From contig NZ_JAKRNK010000008.1 in the NCBI RefSeq assembly GCF_022346885.1, positions 219,545-283,544 on the forward strand: a stretch of DNA of 64,000 nt, in the 5' to 3' direction. Source of the stretch: Paenibacillus sp. ACRRX. GTDB lineage: Bacteria > Bacillota > Bacilli > Paenibacillales > Paenibacillaceae. Every line of letters starts with the position of its first letter. The stretch's first letter is position 1. Below are positions 8,597 to 16,752 of the stretch, piece by piece. The notes below the pieces were generated by a model. It was not told the origin of the DNA. It did no database searches and was given only the letters and a program-made list of their open reading frames with translations. A program made the position numbers and the translations under genes.

Positions 8597-9769
8597 CTAG
8601 GCCTCCTCTCCGAGGCTAGAAGCAAATTGTTCCACAATCGTCGGATAAACTTCATTCAGATGCTTAACGATGCTGCCCCGCGTAATCAGTCCAAGCAGAC
8701 GACCATCGTCATCTACCACGGCCAGGTTTGTTAATCTGTGATTGCTCATCATCTCAATAGCTACTGGAAGTGATGTACCCGGAGCGACCTGATAGCCAAT
8801 GGGACGCATGACGTCACCGACCGTCTTATTTTCCTCGTTAAACATATTAAGCACACGATAAATGGACACGATACCAAGCAGCTTGCGGAAGCGGTCTACT
8901 ACAAACAAGGAGTCAACCCTGCGCCCTTCCATAATTTTGACGGCTTCTGCCAATCCACGGTTGGGATATGTTGTCGCCGGCTGCGTAACCATCACGTCAT
9001 CTACAGTAGATAGACGCAGCGGCTCTCCCTGCGGTCCTTCCTCCATCCGTTTCTGCCCGATAAAGGTGCGAACGAAGTCATTTGCGGGATAGCGCAGTAT
9101 TGATTCAGGTGACCCCGTCTGAACAACCTCTCCATCCTTCATCATCACGATCGTATCGGCGATCTTTATGGCTTCGTCCATATCGTGGGTAACAAATATA
9201 ATCGTCTTATGTAGCTCCTCTTGCAGACGACTCAGTTCCTCTTGAAGCTGTTCGCGACTTATCGGATCTAATGCGCTAAACGGCTCATCCATCAAAATAA
9301 TGTCCGGATCAGCGGCCAATGCGCGAATAACCCCGATACGCTGCTGCTGCCCCCCGCTCAGCTCAGATGGATATCGATCACGGTAAACCTCAGGGTCCAA
9401 ATTAACCATCCGCATCAATTCATCTACTCGCGGTTGAATGCGATCCTGCTCCCATTTTTTCAAATGCGGCACCACTGCAACATTTCTCGCAATGGTCATA
9501 TGCGGAAACAAACCAACGTTCTGGATCACATAACCTATATTCCGTCTGAGCTCAACCGGGTTCTGTTCGGAAATGTCTTTGCCATTAATAAGCACTTTAC
9601 CACTAGAAGGGGTAATCAAGCGATTGATCATTTTCATGGTAGTGGATTTGCCACAGCCGCTCGGGCCAATAAAGACGGTAAGCTCACCTTTTTTGATCGT
9701 GAGGTTAATATCTTTTAAAGCATGAAATCCATCATCATATACTTTGTTTACCTGCTGCAGTTCAATCAT
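8597..9769 (-). CDS. opuCA: Osmoprotectant ABC transporter ATPase OpuCA with tandem CBS domains
   Basis: A 390-residue ATPase. Walker A (GPSGCGKST) is at residues 35-43, the signature LSGGQ at 137-141 and Walker B (IILMDEP) at about 157-163. Residues of about 250-375 hold two CBS domains (segments beginning DVMVTQPATTYPN and DVMRPIGYQVAPG). In OpuCA of Staphylococcus and Listeria the CBS pair is a c-di-AMP sensor that inhibits transport; in OpuA-type systems it senses ionic strength. It heads the operon opuCA-CB-CC-CD, behind a long leader carrying a c-di-AMP riboswitch. Confidence 0.95.
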   Translation of the reverse strand: MIELQQVNKVYDDGFHALKDINLTIKKGELTVFIGPSGCGKSTTMKMINRLITPSSGKVLINGKDISEQNPVELRRNIGYVIQNVGLFPHMTIARNVAVVPHLKKWEQDRIQPRVDELMRMVNLDPEVYRDRYPSELSGGQQQRIGVIRALAADPDIILMDEPFSALDPISREQLQEELSRLQEELHKTIIFVTHDMDEAIKIADTIVMMKDGEVVQTGSPESILRYPANDFVRTFIGQKRMEEGPQGEPLRLSTVDDVMVTQPATTYPNRGLAEAVKIMEGRRVDSLFVVDRFRKLLGIVSIYRVLNMFNEENKTVGDVMRPIGYQVAPGTSLPVAIEMMSNHRLTNLAVVDDDGRLLGLITRGSIVKHLNEVYPTIVEQFASSLGEEA

Positions 9770-10037
9770 TTACAGTCACCTCTTCTATCTATTCTGTTCT
9801 AAGCCACGTGCAGACACCTTGTATCCTTAAACTTATCCGTTTATTTTCAATCAAAAATGAAAACTGCCGCCGTGCTTTTCGTTCGAAAAAATGCGATTAT
9901 AGCCAGTTTGTTCATAAACCTCCTTTCTAATTCTACATTTGTGCAGAGCAGTGCCAGTTAATAAAAGAGATGGGCCTGGAGAGAAATAACACGGGTAATA
10001 AAGAGTGCTACTTGCGCGGGAATCCGAAATAAGAAAA

Positions 10038-10081
10038 CCCCGAACAAACGGATCGTCATCATGACATCCGATTCATCAGGG
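10038..10081 (-). terminator. Second leader terminator hairpin before opuCA
   Basis: On the minus strand a hairpin with core CGGAT-N-TCA/TGA-C-ATCCG and outer CCC/GGG pairs is followed by TTTTCTT. It lies about 20 bases beyond the first leader terminator. Two terminators in a row suggest tight shut-off, or that one is the regulated element and the other a fail-safe. Confidence 0.6.
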
Positions 10082-10098
10082 TCTGTAAATGCAAAAAA

Positions 10099-10121
10099 GA
10101 ACCCAAAATCACGTTCGGGTC
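10099..10121 (-). terminator. First leader terminator after the c-di-AMP aptamer
   Basis: On the minus strand the arms GACCCGAA and TTTGGGTTC pair and TTTTTT follows. It is placed right after the aptamer, where the expression platform of an OFF riboswitch is expected. Confidence 0.7.
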
Positions 10122-10125
10122 CTAA

Positions 10126-10264
10126 GCCAAATGATCATAAATAGACCCATCTCCTACTGACGAGGTTAGCTGACGGGCTCGGAAAAGATGGATTCCTACG
10201 CCATAATGGCGATTCGCCCCAATGAAACGGTTCCCCCGCTTCCCTTGGTTGGGAATTAAGCATA
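10126..10264 (-). promoter_or_regulatory. c-di-AMP (ydaO/yuaA) riboswitch aptamer in the opuC leader
   Basis: On the minus strand the conserved core blocks of the ydaO/yuaA class appear in order: GCTTAATTCCC, AGCGGGGGAACCG, GGGGCGAATC, a short hairpin GCCATTATGGC, GTAGG, CTTTTCCGAGCCCG and TCAGCTAACCTCGTCAG. Bases of this class bind cyclic di-AMP and in most known cases terminate transcription when bound. The RNA would start within a few bases of the aptamer, given the promoter just upstream, and two terminators follow. High c-di-AMP should therefore switch off opuCA-CD. The exact 3' limit of the aptamer is approximate. Confidence 0.9.
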
Positions 10265-10270
10265 TGTAAT

Positions 10271-10299
10271 ATTATATATAGGTTTGTGCATATAGTCAA
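10271..10299 (-). promoter_or_regulatory. Promoter of the opuC operon
   Basis: TTGACT (10299-10294) and a perfect TATAAT (10276-10271) are separated by 17 bases on the minus strand. Transcription would start near 10264, at the 5' edge of the riboswitch, giving a leader of about 495 bases before opuCA. Confidence 0.85.
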
Positions 10300-10413
10300 C
10301 TTTGGTCAAATGTTTGAGCTCATATCCTTCGCTTATTTAAGCCATGAACGTAATAAGCCCAGCACCTATAATCACATAAAAACACCTATGTAGAACCCCC
10401 TGAAAGGATATCG

Positions 10414-10932
10414 CTAACGCATAGTCGCCTTCGCCCAAAAGCCCCCATGAAGACGCGTCGGCTCAGATGTCACAATAAATGCGCGCGGCTCCACATCCAT
10501 GATGGACTGATATAGTTTTTTTTGATTTTTACGGCGTGCCAGTACCTCCAGCATTAACCGATGTCCGTCTCGCCCGCTCCCAATCCAAGTCGTCACACCG
10601 TAACCCAGATCACGCAGATGGTTGGGCAAACCACTCTCTGGATTGTTTACAATCACCCGCAGTGTGACATAACCAAGCGCTATCTTTTCTTCAATCCAAG
10701 ATCCAACTAACACACCCAATCCATAACCAAGTGCATATACGATCAAACTTATCGGCTGATCCAAATACTTGAGCACCATGTTTAAACCAAGCACATAAAT
10801 CGTAATTTCGACACAGCTCAGCGCAGCGGCATAATACTTCTGCCCTTTCAGGGTTAAGATCATCCGAAGTGTGAAAAAGGAGACGTAAACGATTTGGATG
10901 ATAAAAATAGAAACCAATAACCCTATTACCAT
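10414..10932 (-). CDS. UPF0316 membrane protein (DUF5698/DUF2179, YebE-like)
   Basis: A 172-residue protein with two or three N-terminal membrane segments (residues about 3-85) followed by a soluble DUF2179 domain (about residues 90-165: RVIVNNPESGLPNHLRDLGYGVTT is split across its start). It resembles the YebE/UPF0316 family of Firmicutes, whose role is unknown. It lies upstream of the opuC promoter but ends about 115 bases before it, so it is not part of that operon. Confidence 0.88.
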   Translation of the reverse strand: MVIGLLVSIFIIQIVYVSFFTLRMILTLKGQKYYAAALSCVEITIYVLGLNMVLKYLDQPISLIVYALGYGLGVLVGSWIEEKIALGYVTLRVIVNNPESGLPNHLRDLGYGVTTWIGSGRDGHRLMLEVLARRKNQKKLYQSIMDVEPRAFIVTSEPTRLHGGFWAKATMR

Positions 10933-11156
10933 GAATTTCTCTCTCCTTGGAACTGCCCTTAGTTTATATCTTCATCATTACCCTGACAGCCTACATTCCA
11001 AACGGAACAAAAACAGGATATTTCATACATTTCGTTGAAACAATGCGCTTGTCTACACGTACAACTCCTTATTAATAGTTGAATGCTTCTTGTGTTGCAG
11101 ACCGTGCAAAGCGAGAACCGCCTTAGCCAATTCGTGAATCCTATCAGGAGGTCATT

Positions 11157-12005
11157 ATGACGACATACGAGCAACGTGACACACTACTGCAGGCCAAAAT
11201 GGAAATTGAAAAGTGGGAAAAAGAACAGCGTGATCTCTGGTTTTGGGAGAAGATTGGGCGTATCCCGTTTATGATAATTGACAAGCTTAGCCCTAAAATA
11301 TTGCAGCGCAAAGTTGGTCAGGTACTAGATGAAGTCGGCAGCTACCTGCACACAGGGGGACGTTATTTAATCCAAGAAAAGCACGTGTTAAACAAAATTG
11401 AAAGCCACTGGAAGAAGACCGCTCCTCAGCAAGGTCTAACCGTTGCGTGTATCGACGATGTTCAGCATGTTCCTCTTGCGGTACGCGACGAAGTCGCGTC
11501 TCAACTGCGGGAATCCCATAAAACTGCTGCTTTTGCCCAAGGCGCTACGACAGGCTTTGGCGGCATATTCACGCTGGCGATTGATATTCCTGCGATTTTG
11601 GGCATATCGCTCAAGGTCATTCAGGAGACAGCAATCAGCTATGGATTTGATCCGAATAAACGCGAAGAACGTGTATTTGTTGTAAAATGTATGCAGTTTG
11701 CTTCGTCTGATATTGTGGGTAAGCAGGCGATTCTTAAAGAGCTCACCGAATTCCATCGTGCTGACCGCGATCGTGAGGCACTGTCAGAGATGCAGGGCTG
11801 GCGCGAGACTATGATCGCCTTTACTGATAATTTTGGATGGAAAAAATTGTTCCAGGCGATTCCGATAGCTGGTATGGTGTTTGGCTCCTTTATGAATCGT
11901 TCGCTCATTCATGATGTGGCGGAGACGGCACAGATGATGTATAGGAAACGAGTCGTGCTGAAGATGCTTCAGGAGATGGACAATGAGGATGGGGAGATTT
12001 CTTAA
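11157..12005 (+). CDS. EcsC family protein
   Basis: A 282-residue protein matching the EcsC family. An amphipathic N-terminal third (rich in Trp, Lys and Glu) is followed by the family core with the Gly/Ala-rich membrane-associated stretch QGATTGFGGIFTLAIDIPAI at about residues 133-152 and the segment YGFDPNKREERVFVV. EcsC of Bacillus subtilis is encoded beside an ABC transporter, but stand-alone paralogues such as this are common and uncharacterised. AGGAGG lies at 11147, five bases before the ATG. Confidence 0.9.
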   Translation: MTTYEQRDTLLQAKMEIEKWEKEQRDLWFWEKIGRIPFMIIDKLSPKILQRKVGQVLDEVGSYLHTGGRYLIQEKHVLNKIESHWKKTAPQQGLTVACIDDVQHVPLAVRDEVASQLRESHKTAAFAQGATTGFGGIFTLAIDIPAILGISLKVIQETAISYGFDPNKREERVFVVKCMQFASSDIVGKQAILKELTEFHRADRDREALSEMQGWRETMIAFTDNFGWKKLFQAIPIAGMVFGSFMNRSLIHDVAETAQMMYRKRVVLKMLQEMDNEDGEIS

Positions 12006-12040
12006 AGCATAAAAGGAACTGTGGAGTTGAGCTGACGCGA

Positions 12041-12152
12041 AGCATGGACGCATTTAAGCACAGCCTGGATAGGTAAAGCACAGATAATGCAGCGGTAGCA
12101 CAGCTTATCTAACAAAGCACTGACAGGCGCAGCAGCACAGCTAGGATAGCAA
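12041..12152. repeat. Degenerate tandem repeat, about 20-bp unit
   Basis: AGCACAG or a one-base variant recurs at 12057, 12077, 12097, 12116 and 12134, giving unit lengths of 20, 20, 19 and 18 bases. Unit tails are related (CTGGATAGGTAA, CTAGGATAGCAA). A weaker unit may precede at 12041. The repeat lies between the convergent ecsC-like and cobQ genes. No reading frame is evident. Confidence 0.7.
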
Positions 12153-12225
12153 GTCACAAATGGACGCGGTAGGACACTCTCGCAGCAGAGCAGCTTCAAT
12201 TGGATATCAGCTTCCTATATTCGTA

Positions 12226-12282
12226 AAGTCAGTTACCAATAATGAATGTGGCAGACTCACACATTATTATCGGCACTGACTT
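12226..12282 (-). terminator. Long hairpin downstream of cobQ
   Basis: Arms of about 25 bases beginning AAGTCAGT and ending ACTGACTT pair with a few mismatches and a 7-base loop. On the minus strand only TTTACG follows, so it is a weak intrinsic terminator at best. It lies 42 bases past the cobQ stop and is the likely end of the cob operon. Confidence 0.5.
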
Positions 12283-12323
12283 CACGGGCCATTATCGCTT
12301 CACATGGCCCCTTTGCACGTTCA

Positions 12324-14078
12324 TTAATCGCACCCTATCACCTTGCGAATCGCTTCCATATTCAAATGCTTGCGTGTGAGCTCTGCAAGCCGATCATACG
12401 CCTGCTCTTTCTTCTCTTTAAACCGAAGCTGCACAGGCAATGGGTCAAATCCCTTAGAAGTACGGATTATGTTTAACCAACCACGGCGAAATTCATCGTT
12501 GTGGAACAATCCATGCAAATACGTTCCGAATACGAATCCATCTTCACTTACACAACCGTCATCCGTTCTGCTTAATGTGGTAATATCCGACACTCCACTG
12601 TCCCCAGGAGAATCCACTGCAACTGCCGCTAATCTAACAAGTGCAGTTGCATCACTTGATAACTTGACCGAGCGTCCCATATGAATCTCATACCCTTCCA
12701 TAGCTAGCCCTTGCAGCGGCCTCCATGAGGGCGAACTCGTGATCAACGTGCCTTTCACTTGCTCCGTTCGTTTTATAGCGGCAAATTCCGTCTCGATAGG
12801 CAGCAAACCTAAGCCCTCCACTATAGTTCCCGGCTCCGCTTCTACACCTTCCAGATCGATCAATAACTTGCCCAGCATCTGATAGCCTCCGCAAATGCCG
12901 ACGATCCGCAAATCTTTCTCTTCTCTGCTTCTTCGCTCACGGAGCACGGTCAATGCTTCTGCCAAGCCTGTTGTCTGCAACCACAGCAGATCGGCAATTG
13001 TACTCTTCGAACCCGGAATAATAACAACATCTGGATCGCCTAATTGCTGCGGGTGTTTGACGTATCGGATACGCACATCAGATTCAGATGTTAGAGGATC
13101 AATATCGGTAAAATTAGAAATTCGCGGGATGGCAAGTACCGCAATATCAATATCCCGTTCTGGATCTATTCGACCTTTCCATTGTTCCAACGCTACTGAA
13201 TCCTCAGCTTCAATGTCCAAGTCGTCCGCGTAGGGCAGAACGCCCAGTACAGGCTTACCCGTCCGCTCCTCCAACCATGTTAATCCAGGTCGCAAAAGCT
13301 CCAGATCGCCTCGGAACTTGTTAATAATAAATCCGACGACTCGCTCGCGTTCATCCGGCTCTAACAGCTCCAACGTACCTACAATCGAGGCAAATACTCC
13401 ACCACGATCAATGTCTGCGATTAAAATGACGGGTGCATCCGCCCATTTAGCCATATTCATATTAACGATATCATTATGCTTCAGATTAATTTCAGCAGGA
13501 CTCCCTGCACCTTCCATCACAACGATGTCATACTCTGCCTTTAATCGTTCAACTGCTTCCGTTACAAGCTGACGAGCCACTGGGAGAAAGTCCGAGCGAT
13601 AATGGAGCGCACTCATATTACGATACGGTTTGCCGTGCACAATGATTTGCGACTGCATGTCCTGCATCGGCTTGATCAGAACGGGGTTCATATCTGTGGT
13701 GGCCGTTATTCCGCACGCTTCAGCTTGAACGCCCTGTGCGCGGCCTATTTCTTTGCCGTCAGGAGTTACGTACGAGTTTAACGCCATATTTTGTGATTTA
13801 AAAGGCGCAACCCGATAACCATCCTGTTTAAAAATGCGGCAGAGTGCCGTCGTCACCACGCTTTTCCCGACATCAGAAGCAGTACCTTGGAGCATAATCG
13901 TCTTTCCAGCAGCCTTCTGAGCAGCACAAGCAGCAACGGCTGCACCCGCAAGGATCTTCTGATCTACATGTGCCCCCACTGCACTTTCATGATTTACTCT
14001 ATTTTCATGCCTATTGGCTTCATCCTCTAGTCTATTCACCTCTGCACAACCCTGATGGATCTGTCGTTGCTGGCTCAT
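12324..14078 (-). CDS. cobQ: Cobyric acid synthase CobQ (CbiP)
   Basis: A 584-residue amidotransferase that uses glutamine and ATP to amidate four side chains of adenosylcobyrinic acid diamide. The synthetase half carries the P-loop-like TASDVGKS (residues 66-73), and the class I glutaminase-like half carries the nucleophile in GICGGYQML (Cys396) and the catalytic His522 in TYLHGLFHND. The start is firm: ATG overlaps the cobS stop as ATGA, with GGAGGTGGAGG just before it. That leaves about 58 residues of Ala- and Asn-rich N-terminal extension ahead of the usual start of the family. It is the last gene of cobT-cobU-cobS-cobQ. Confidence 0.95.
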   Translation of the reverse strand: MSQQRQIHQGCAEVNRLEDEANRHENRVNHESAVGAHVDQKILAGAAVAACAAQKAAGKTIMLQGTASDVGKSVVTTALCRIFKQDGYRVAPFKSQNMALNSYVTPDGKEIGRAQGVQAEACGITATTDMNPVLIKPMQDMQSQIIVHGKPYRNMSALHYRSDFLPVARQLVTEAVERLKAEYDIVVMEGAGSPAEINLKHNDIVNMNMAKWADAPVILIADIDRGGVFASIVGTLELLEPDERERVVGFIINKFRGDLELLRPGLTWLEERTGKPVLGVLPYADDLDIEAEDSVALEQWKGRIDPERDIDIAVLAIPRISNFTDIDPLTSESDVRIRYVKHPQQLGDPDVVIIPGSKSTIADLLWLQTTGLAEALTVLRERRSREEKDLRIVGICGGYQMLGKLLIDLEGVEAEPGTIVEGLGLLPIETEFAAIKRTEQVKGTLITSSPSWRPLQGLAMEGYEIHMGRSVKLSSDATALVRLAAVAVDSPGDSGVSDITTLSRTDDGCVSEDGFVFGTYLHGLFHNDEFRRGWLNIIRTSKGFDPLPVQLRFKEKKEQAYDRLAELTRKHLNMEAIRKVIGCD

Positions 14079-14917
14079 CTTCCTCCACCTCCGTCTAATC
14101 CCAAATTGATAACAAGTCCCAACAGCAGCAGCGTCAGCATAATCTCACATATGGCTCCATACGTATCACCGGTTAAACCACCTAATTTACGCGAAATGCT
14201 GCGAGAACAAGCCCAACTGAATATTTGGACAATAAGAATATAACCGCCCAACAACAGGATCGGACTCCACCGCCAAGCCTGTTCCATACCCCCAGCTGCA
14301 AATGGTGCGGGAAGATTCAATCCCCCGAATAAAAACAACGCTGAGAGTGCAATCGTAGTCAGCATCGTCCCTAGCACATAGAACATATGAACCCCATGAA
14401 ACATAACACCAAGCCCTGATTCCTTGCGTGCACAAGGCTCCGATGCAATTGCCCACACCATCGCGTAACGACTGCCGATAAACGGGAGAGCAATAAACAA
14501 TCCCCATTGTCCATGCTCCATCATCACGGCAAACAATGACCACTGAACGAGCAAAACGATAAAACAGACGATAACCCCCATCGCCCCGACGCGGCTATCC
14601 TTCATAATTTCCAGCATCCGTTCCCGCGGTCGGTGGCTTAGAATACCATCTGCGGTATCCATAAGGCCATCTAAATGCAATCCTCCTGTTAATCCCAATG
14701 CAATGAGCAGCACAAGTGCTGCTGCAGGCCATGGCGGAAGCACAGCTGTTAGCCCTGCCCCTGCCAGCCATACCAATATGCCTACCAGGCCACCCGCAAG
14801 CGGAAAGAACACGACACTGCGCTTTAACACTTGATTTGTAAATGGAACTTCCACGGGAAATGGGATACGAGTCAGAAATTGTACGGCAGCCACTAAGGCC
14901 TGCAGCCAAAGCTTCAT
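14075..14917 (-). CDS. cobS: Adenosylcobinamide-GDP ribazoletransferase CobS
   Basis: A 280-residue integral membrane enzyme that joins adenosylcobinamide-GDP and alpha-ribazole (phosphate) to give cobalamin (phosphate), the last major step of the nucleotide loop pathway. The family motif GGLHLDGLMDTADG, with its acidic metal-binding residues, is at about residues 79-92, and about six membrane spans are visible. It overlaps cobU by four bases at its start and cobQ by four at its end, showing translational coupling. Confidence 0.95.
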   Translation of the reverse strand: MKLWLQALVAAVQFLTRIPFPVEVPFTNQVLKRSVVFFPLAGGLVGILVWLAGAGLTAVLPPWPAAALVLLIALGLTGGLHLDGLMDTADGILSHRPRERMLEIMKDSRVGAMGVIVCFIVLLVQWSLFAVMMEHGQWGLFIALPFIGSRYAMVWAIASEPCARKESGLGVMFHGVHMFYVLGTMLTTIALSALFLFGGLNLPAPFAAGGMEQAWRWSPILLLGGYILIVQIFSWACSRSISRKLGGLTGDTYGAICEIMLTLLLLGLVINLGLDGGGGR

Positions 14918-15471
14918 AGGTCTACCCTCAGTCTTTTTATTTCAACAGGAATGCCTGCTGTCACCAGATACACTTCATCTGCAAGTGCAGCCATACGTTG
15001 ATTCAAGCGGCCAGCAGCATCCCGGAAGGTTCGACCCAGCTTGTAGGCTGGAACTACACCGCTTCCAACCTCGTTTGTTACACATACAAGCATGCCGTCG
15101 AATCCTGCTGCCGCCTCTACTATTTGGGTGATGCAATCGTCCACAAGCTGCTCCACGCGCGGATGCTGCTCAACAGCAAGCAGCTCATTCGAGAGCCAGA
15201 TGGTCAAGCAATCGACGAGTACCGCTGGCTCCGCAGCAGCATTTATCCATGCTGGTAAGCCCCGAGGACTCTCCGCTATACTCCATTTATAATTAGCCTC
15301 GACTCTTTGCTGCTGATGAAGGCGGATTCGCTCCCTCATCTCATCGTCATATGCCTCGGCAGTTGCGACATATGTGCTGCCCTGTGGCGAATGCTTCATG
15401 ACATACCGCTCAGCAAATGAGCTCTTGCCACTGCGGGCTCCGCCTGTGACCAGAACAATGCGGCCACTCAT
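14914..15471 (-). CDS. cobU: Bifunctional adenosylcobinamide kinase / guanylyltransferase CobU (CobP)
   Basis: A 185-residue enzyme that phosphorylates adenosylcobinamide and then transfers GMP to it. Walker A GGARSGKS is at residues 10-17. His52 in RIRLHQQQR matches the position of the guanylylated histidine. The VTNEVGSG and GRTFRDAAGRLNQ motifs follow. A longer frame runs upstream to 15537, but the ATG at 15471 overlaps the cobT stop as ATGA and the protein then begins exactly with the conserved strand. Confidence 0.95.
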   Translation of the reverse strand: MSGRIVLVTGGARSGKSSFAERYVMKHSPQGSTYVATAEAYDDEMRERIRLHQQQRVEANYKWSIAESPRGLPAWINAAAEPAVLVDCLTIWLSNELLAVEQHPRVEQLVDDCITQIVEAAAGFDGMLVCVTNEVGSGVVPAYKLGRTFRDAAGRLNQRMAALADEVYLVTAGIPVEIKRLRVDL

Positions 15472-16526
15472 TTCACATCCTCTTGTCCGGATACGCCTGC
15501 CTGCGCAAATGTCGCCATCTCCCGCATAACTCGGCAAGCGGCATCAATTAGTTGGAACAAAATTACTGCCCCCGTTCCTTCACCCAAACGCATATTCAAG
15601 TGGAGCGGAGCTTGCAAGCGCAGCTCCTGCAGAAGCGCTCGATGCCCTCTTTCATCTGACAGATGTGATCCAATTAAATACCCATGAACCTCTGGCGCTA
15701 GTCTCACAGCTGTCAAAGCCGCTGCGCTGGAAATAAATCCGTCAATTACGATAGGTGCCCGATGACGTGCAGCACCCAAAATAACTCCGACAAGTCCAGC
15801 AATTTCCAAACCACCTACTTTGGCCAGCACGTCAAGCGCATCTTCCGCCTTCGGTTGATTAAACTCAAGCGCCCGGCGCACCACATTACATTTGTGCTGC
15901 CACTGTTCATCACCTATACCAGTACCACGTCCGACTGCATCCTCTGGTGCCATCCCCGTAAATGCACATAAGATGGCGGCACTTGCCGTCGTATTGCCAA
16001 TTCCCATCTCACCAGTTGCAAATAGGCGGACGCCTTGCTGCACCAGCTCTTCAACCGTATCCACGCCTGCTTGTATGGCAGCTAACGCTTCTTCACGTGA
16101 CATCGCAGCCTCTTTTACCATATTAGACGTACCATATCGTACCTTACGAGACACCAGATTAGGATGGTTCAATTCGGCATTAACACCCACATCCACGCAC
16201 ACAACCTGCGCCCCCGCTTCGCGTGCCAGCACATTAACAGCCGCGCCGCCGTGTATGAAATTTAACACCATTTGTGGGGTCACTTCTGCTGGAAATGCAC
16301 TAACGCCTTCCTCACATACACCGTGATCACCCGCCATGACGATAACTGCTTTTTTATCTAATTGAGGGACTGTTTCTCCCGTGATGGCTGCAAGCTGCAG
16401 TGAAAGCTGTTCCAGTACACCAAGACTTCCCGGCGGCTTTGTTAACTGATTCTGGTGATTAAGAGCTGCCTGGCGGGCCTCTTCATTTAAATTTGGGATT
16501 ACGTTACTCCATTGCTGTGTCATCAT
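15468..16526 (-). CDS. cobT: Nicotinate-nucleotide:dimethylbenzimidazole phosphoribosyltransferase CobT
   Basis: A 352-residue enzyme that activates the lower-ligand base (usually 5,6-dimethylbenzimidazole) with nicotinate mononucleotide to give alpha-ribazole phosphate. Visible motifs are NHQNQLTKPPGSLG near the N-terminus, GEMGIGNTTASAA at the centre and the catalytic glutamate in RLGEGTGAVILFQLI near residue 318. First gene of the coupled cobT-cobU-cobS-cobQ set, about 225 bases after btuD. The gap shows neither a strong promoter nor a terminator, so read-through from the btu operon is possible. Confidence 0.95.
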   Translation of the reverse strand: MMTQQWSNVIPNLNEEARQAALNHQNQLTKPPGSLGVLEQLSLQLAAITGETVPQLDKKAVIVMAGDHGVCEEGVSAFPAEVTPQMVLNFIHGGAAVNVLAREAGAQVVCVDVGVNAELNHPNLVSRKVRYGTSNMVKEAAMSREEALAAIQAGVDTVEELVQQGVRLFATGEMGIGNTTASAAILCAFTGMAPEDAVGRGTGIGDEQWQHKCNVVRRALEFNQPKAEDALDVLAKVGGLEIAGLVGVILGAARHRAPIVIDGFISSAAALTAVRLAPEVHGYLIGSHLSDERGHRALLQELRLQAPLHLNMRLGEGTGAVILFQLIDAACRVMREMATFAQAGVSGQEDVK

Positions 16527-16752
16527 TCATCATCTCCATTTGTGTCGGTTTATTCTTAGGTGCATCGAAGTGAGTTATCTTCATCATAGATATGAACCGT
16601 AAGATCAAACAAATTAGTTTGAGTGTTCTTTACGTTCAAATCAGGCCTTCACGCGTACGCTGCTGCCTCTTCTACAGCAGTTCATCTTGCAAAACAAACA
16701 CTAAAGCGCTGTCATGATATGCATAACCTAACCTATAAGCAGCAGTAGCGCG

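Noticed and set aside
10959..11174. 71-codon minus-strand frame upstream of the EcsC gene
   Set aside because: It overlaps the EcsC ribosome site and start, and its Cys-rich translation looks like chance.
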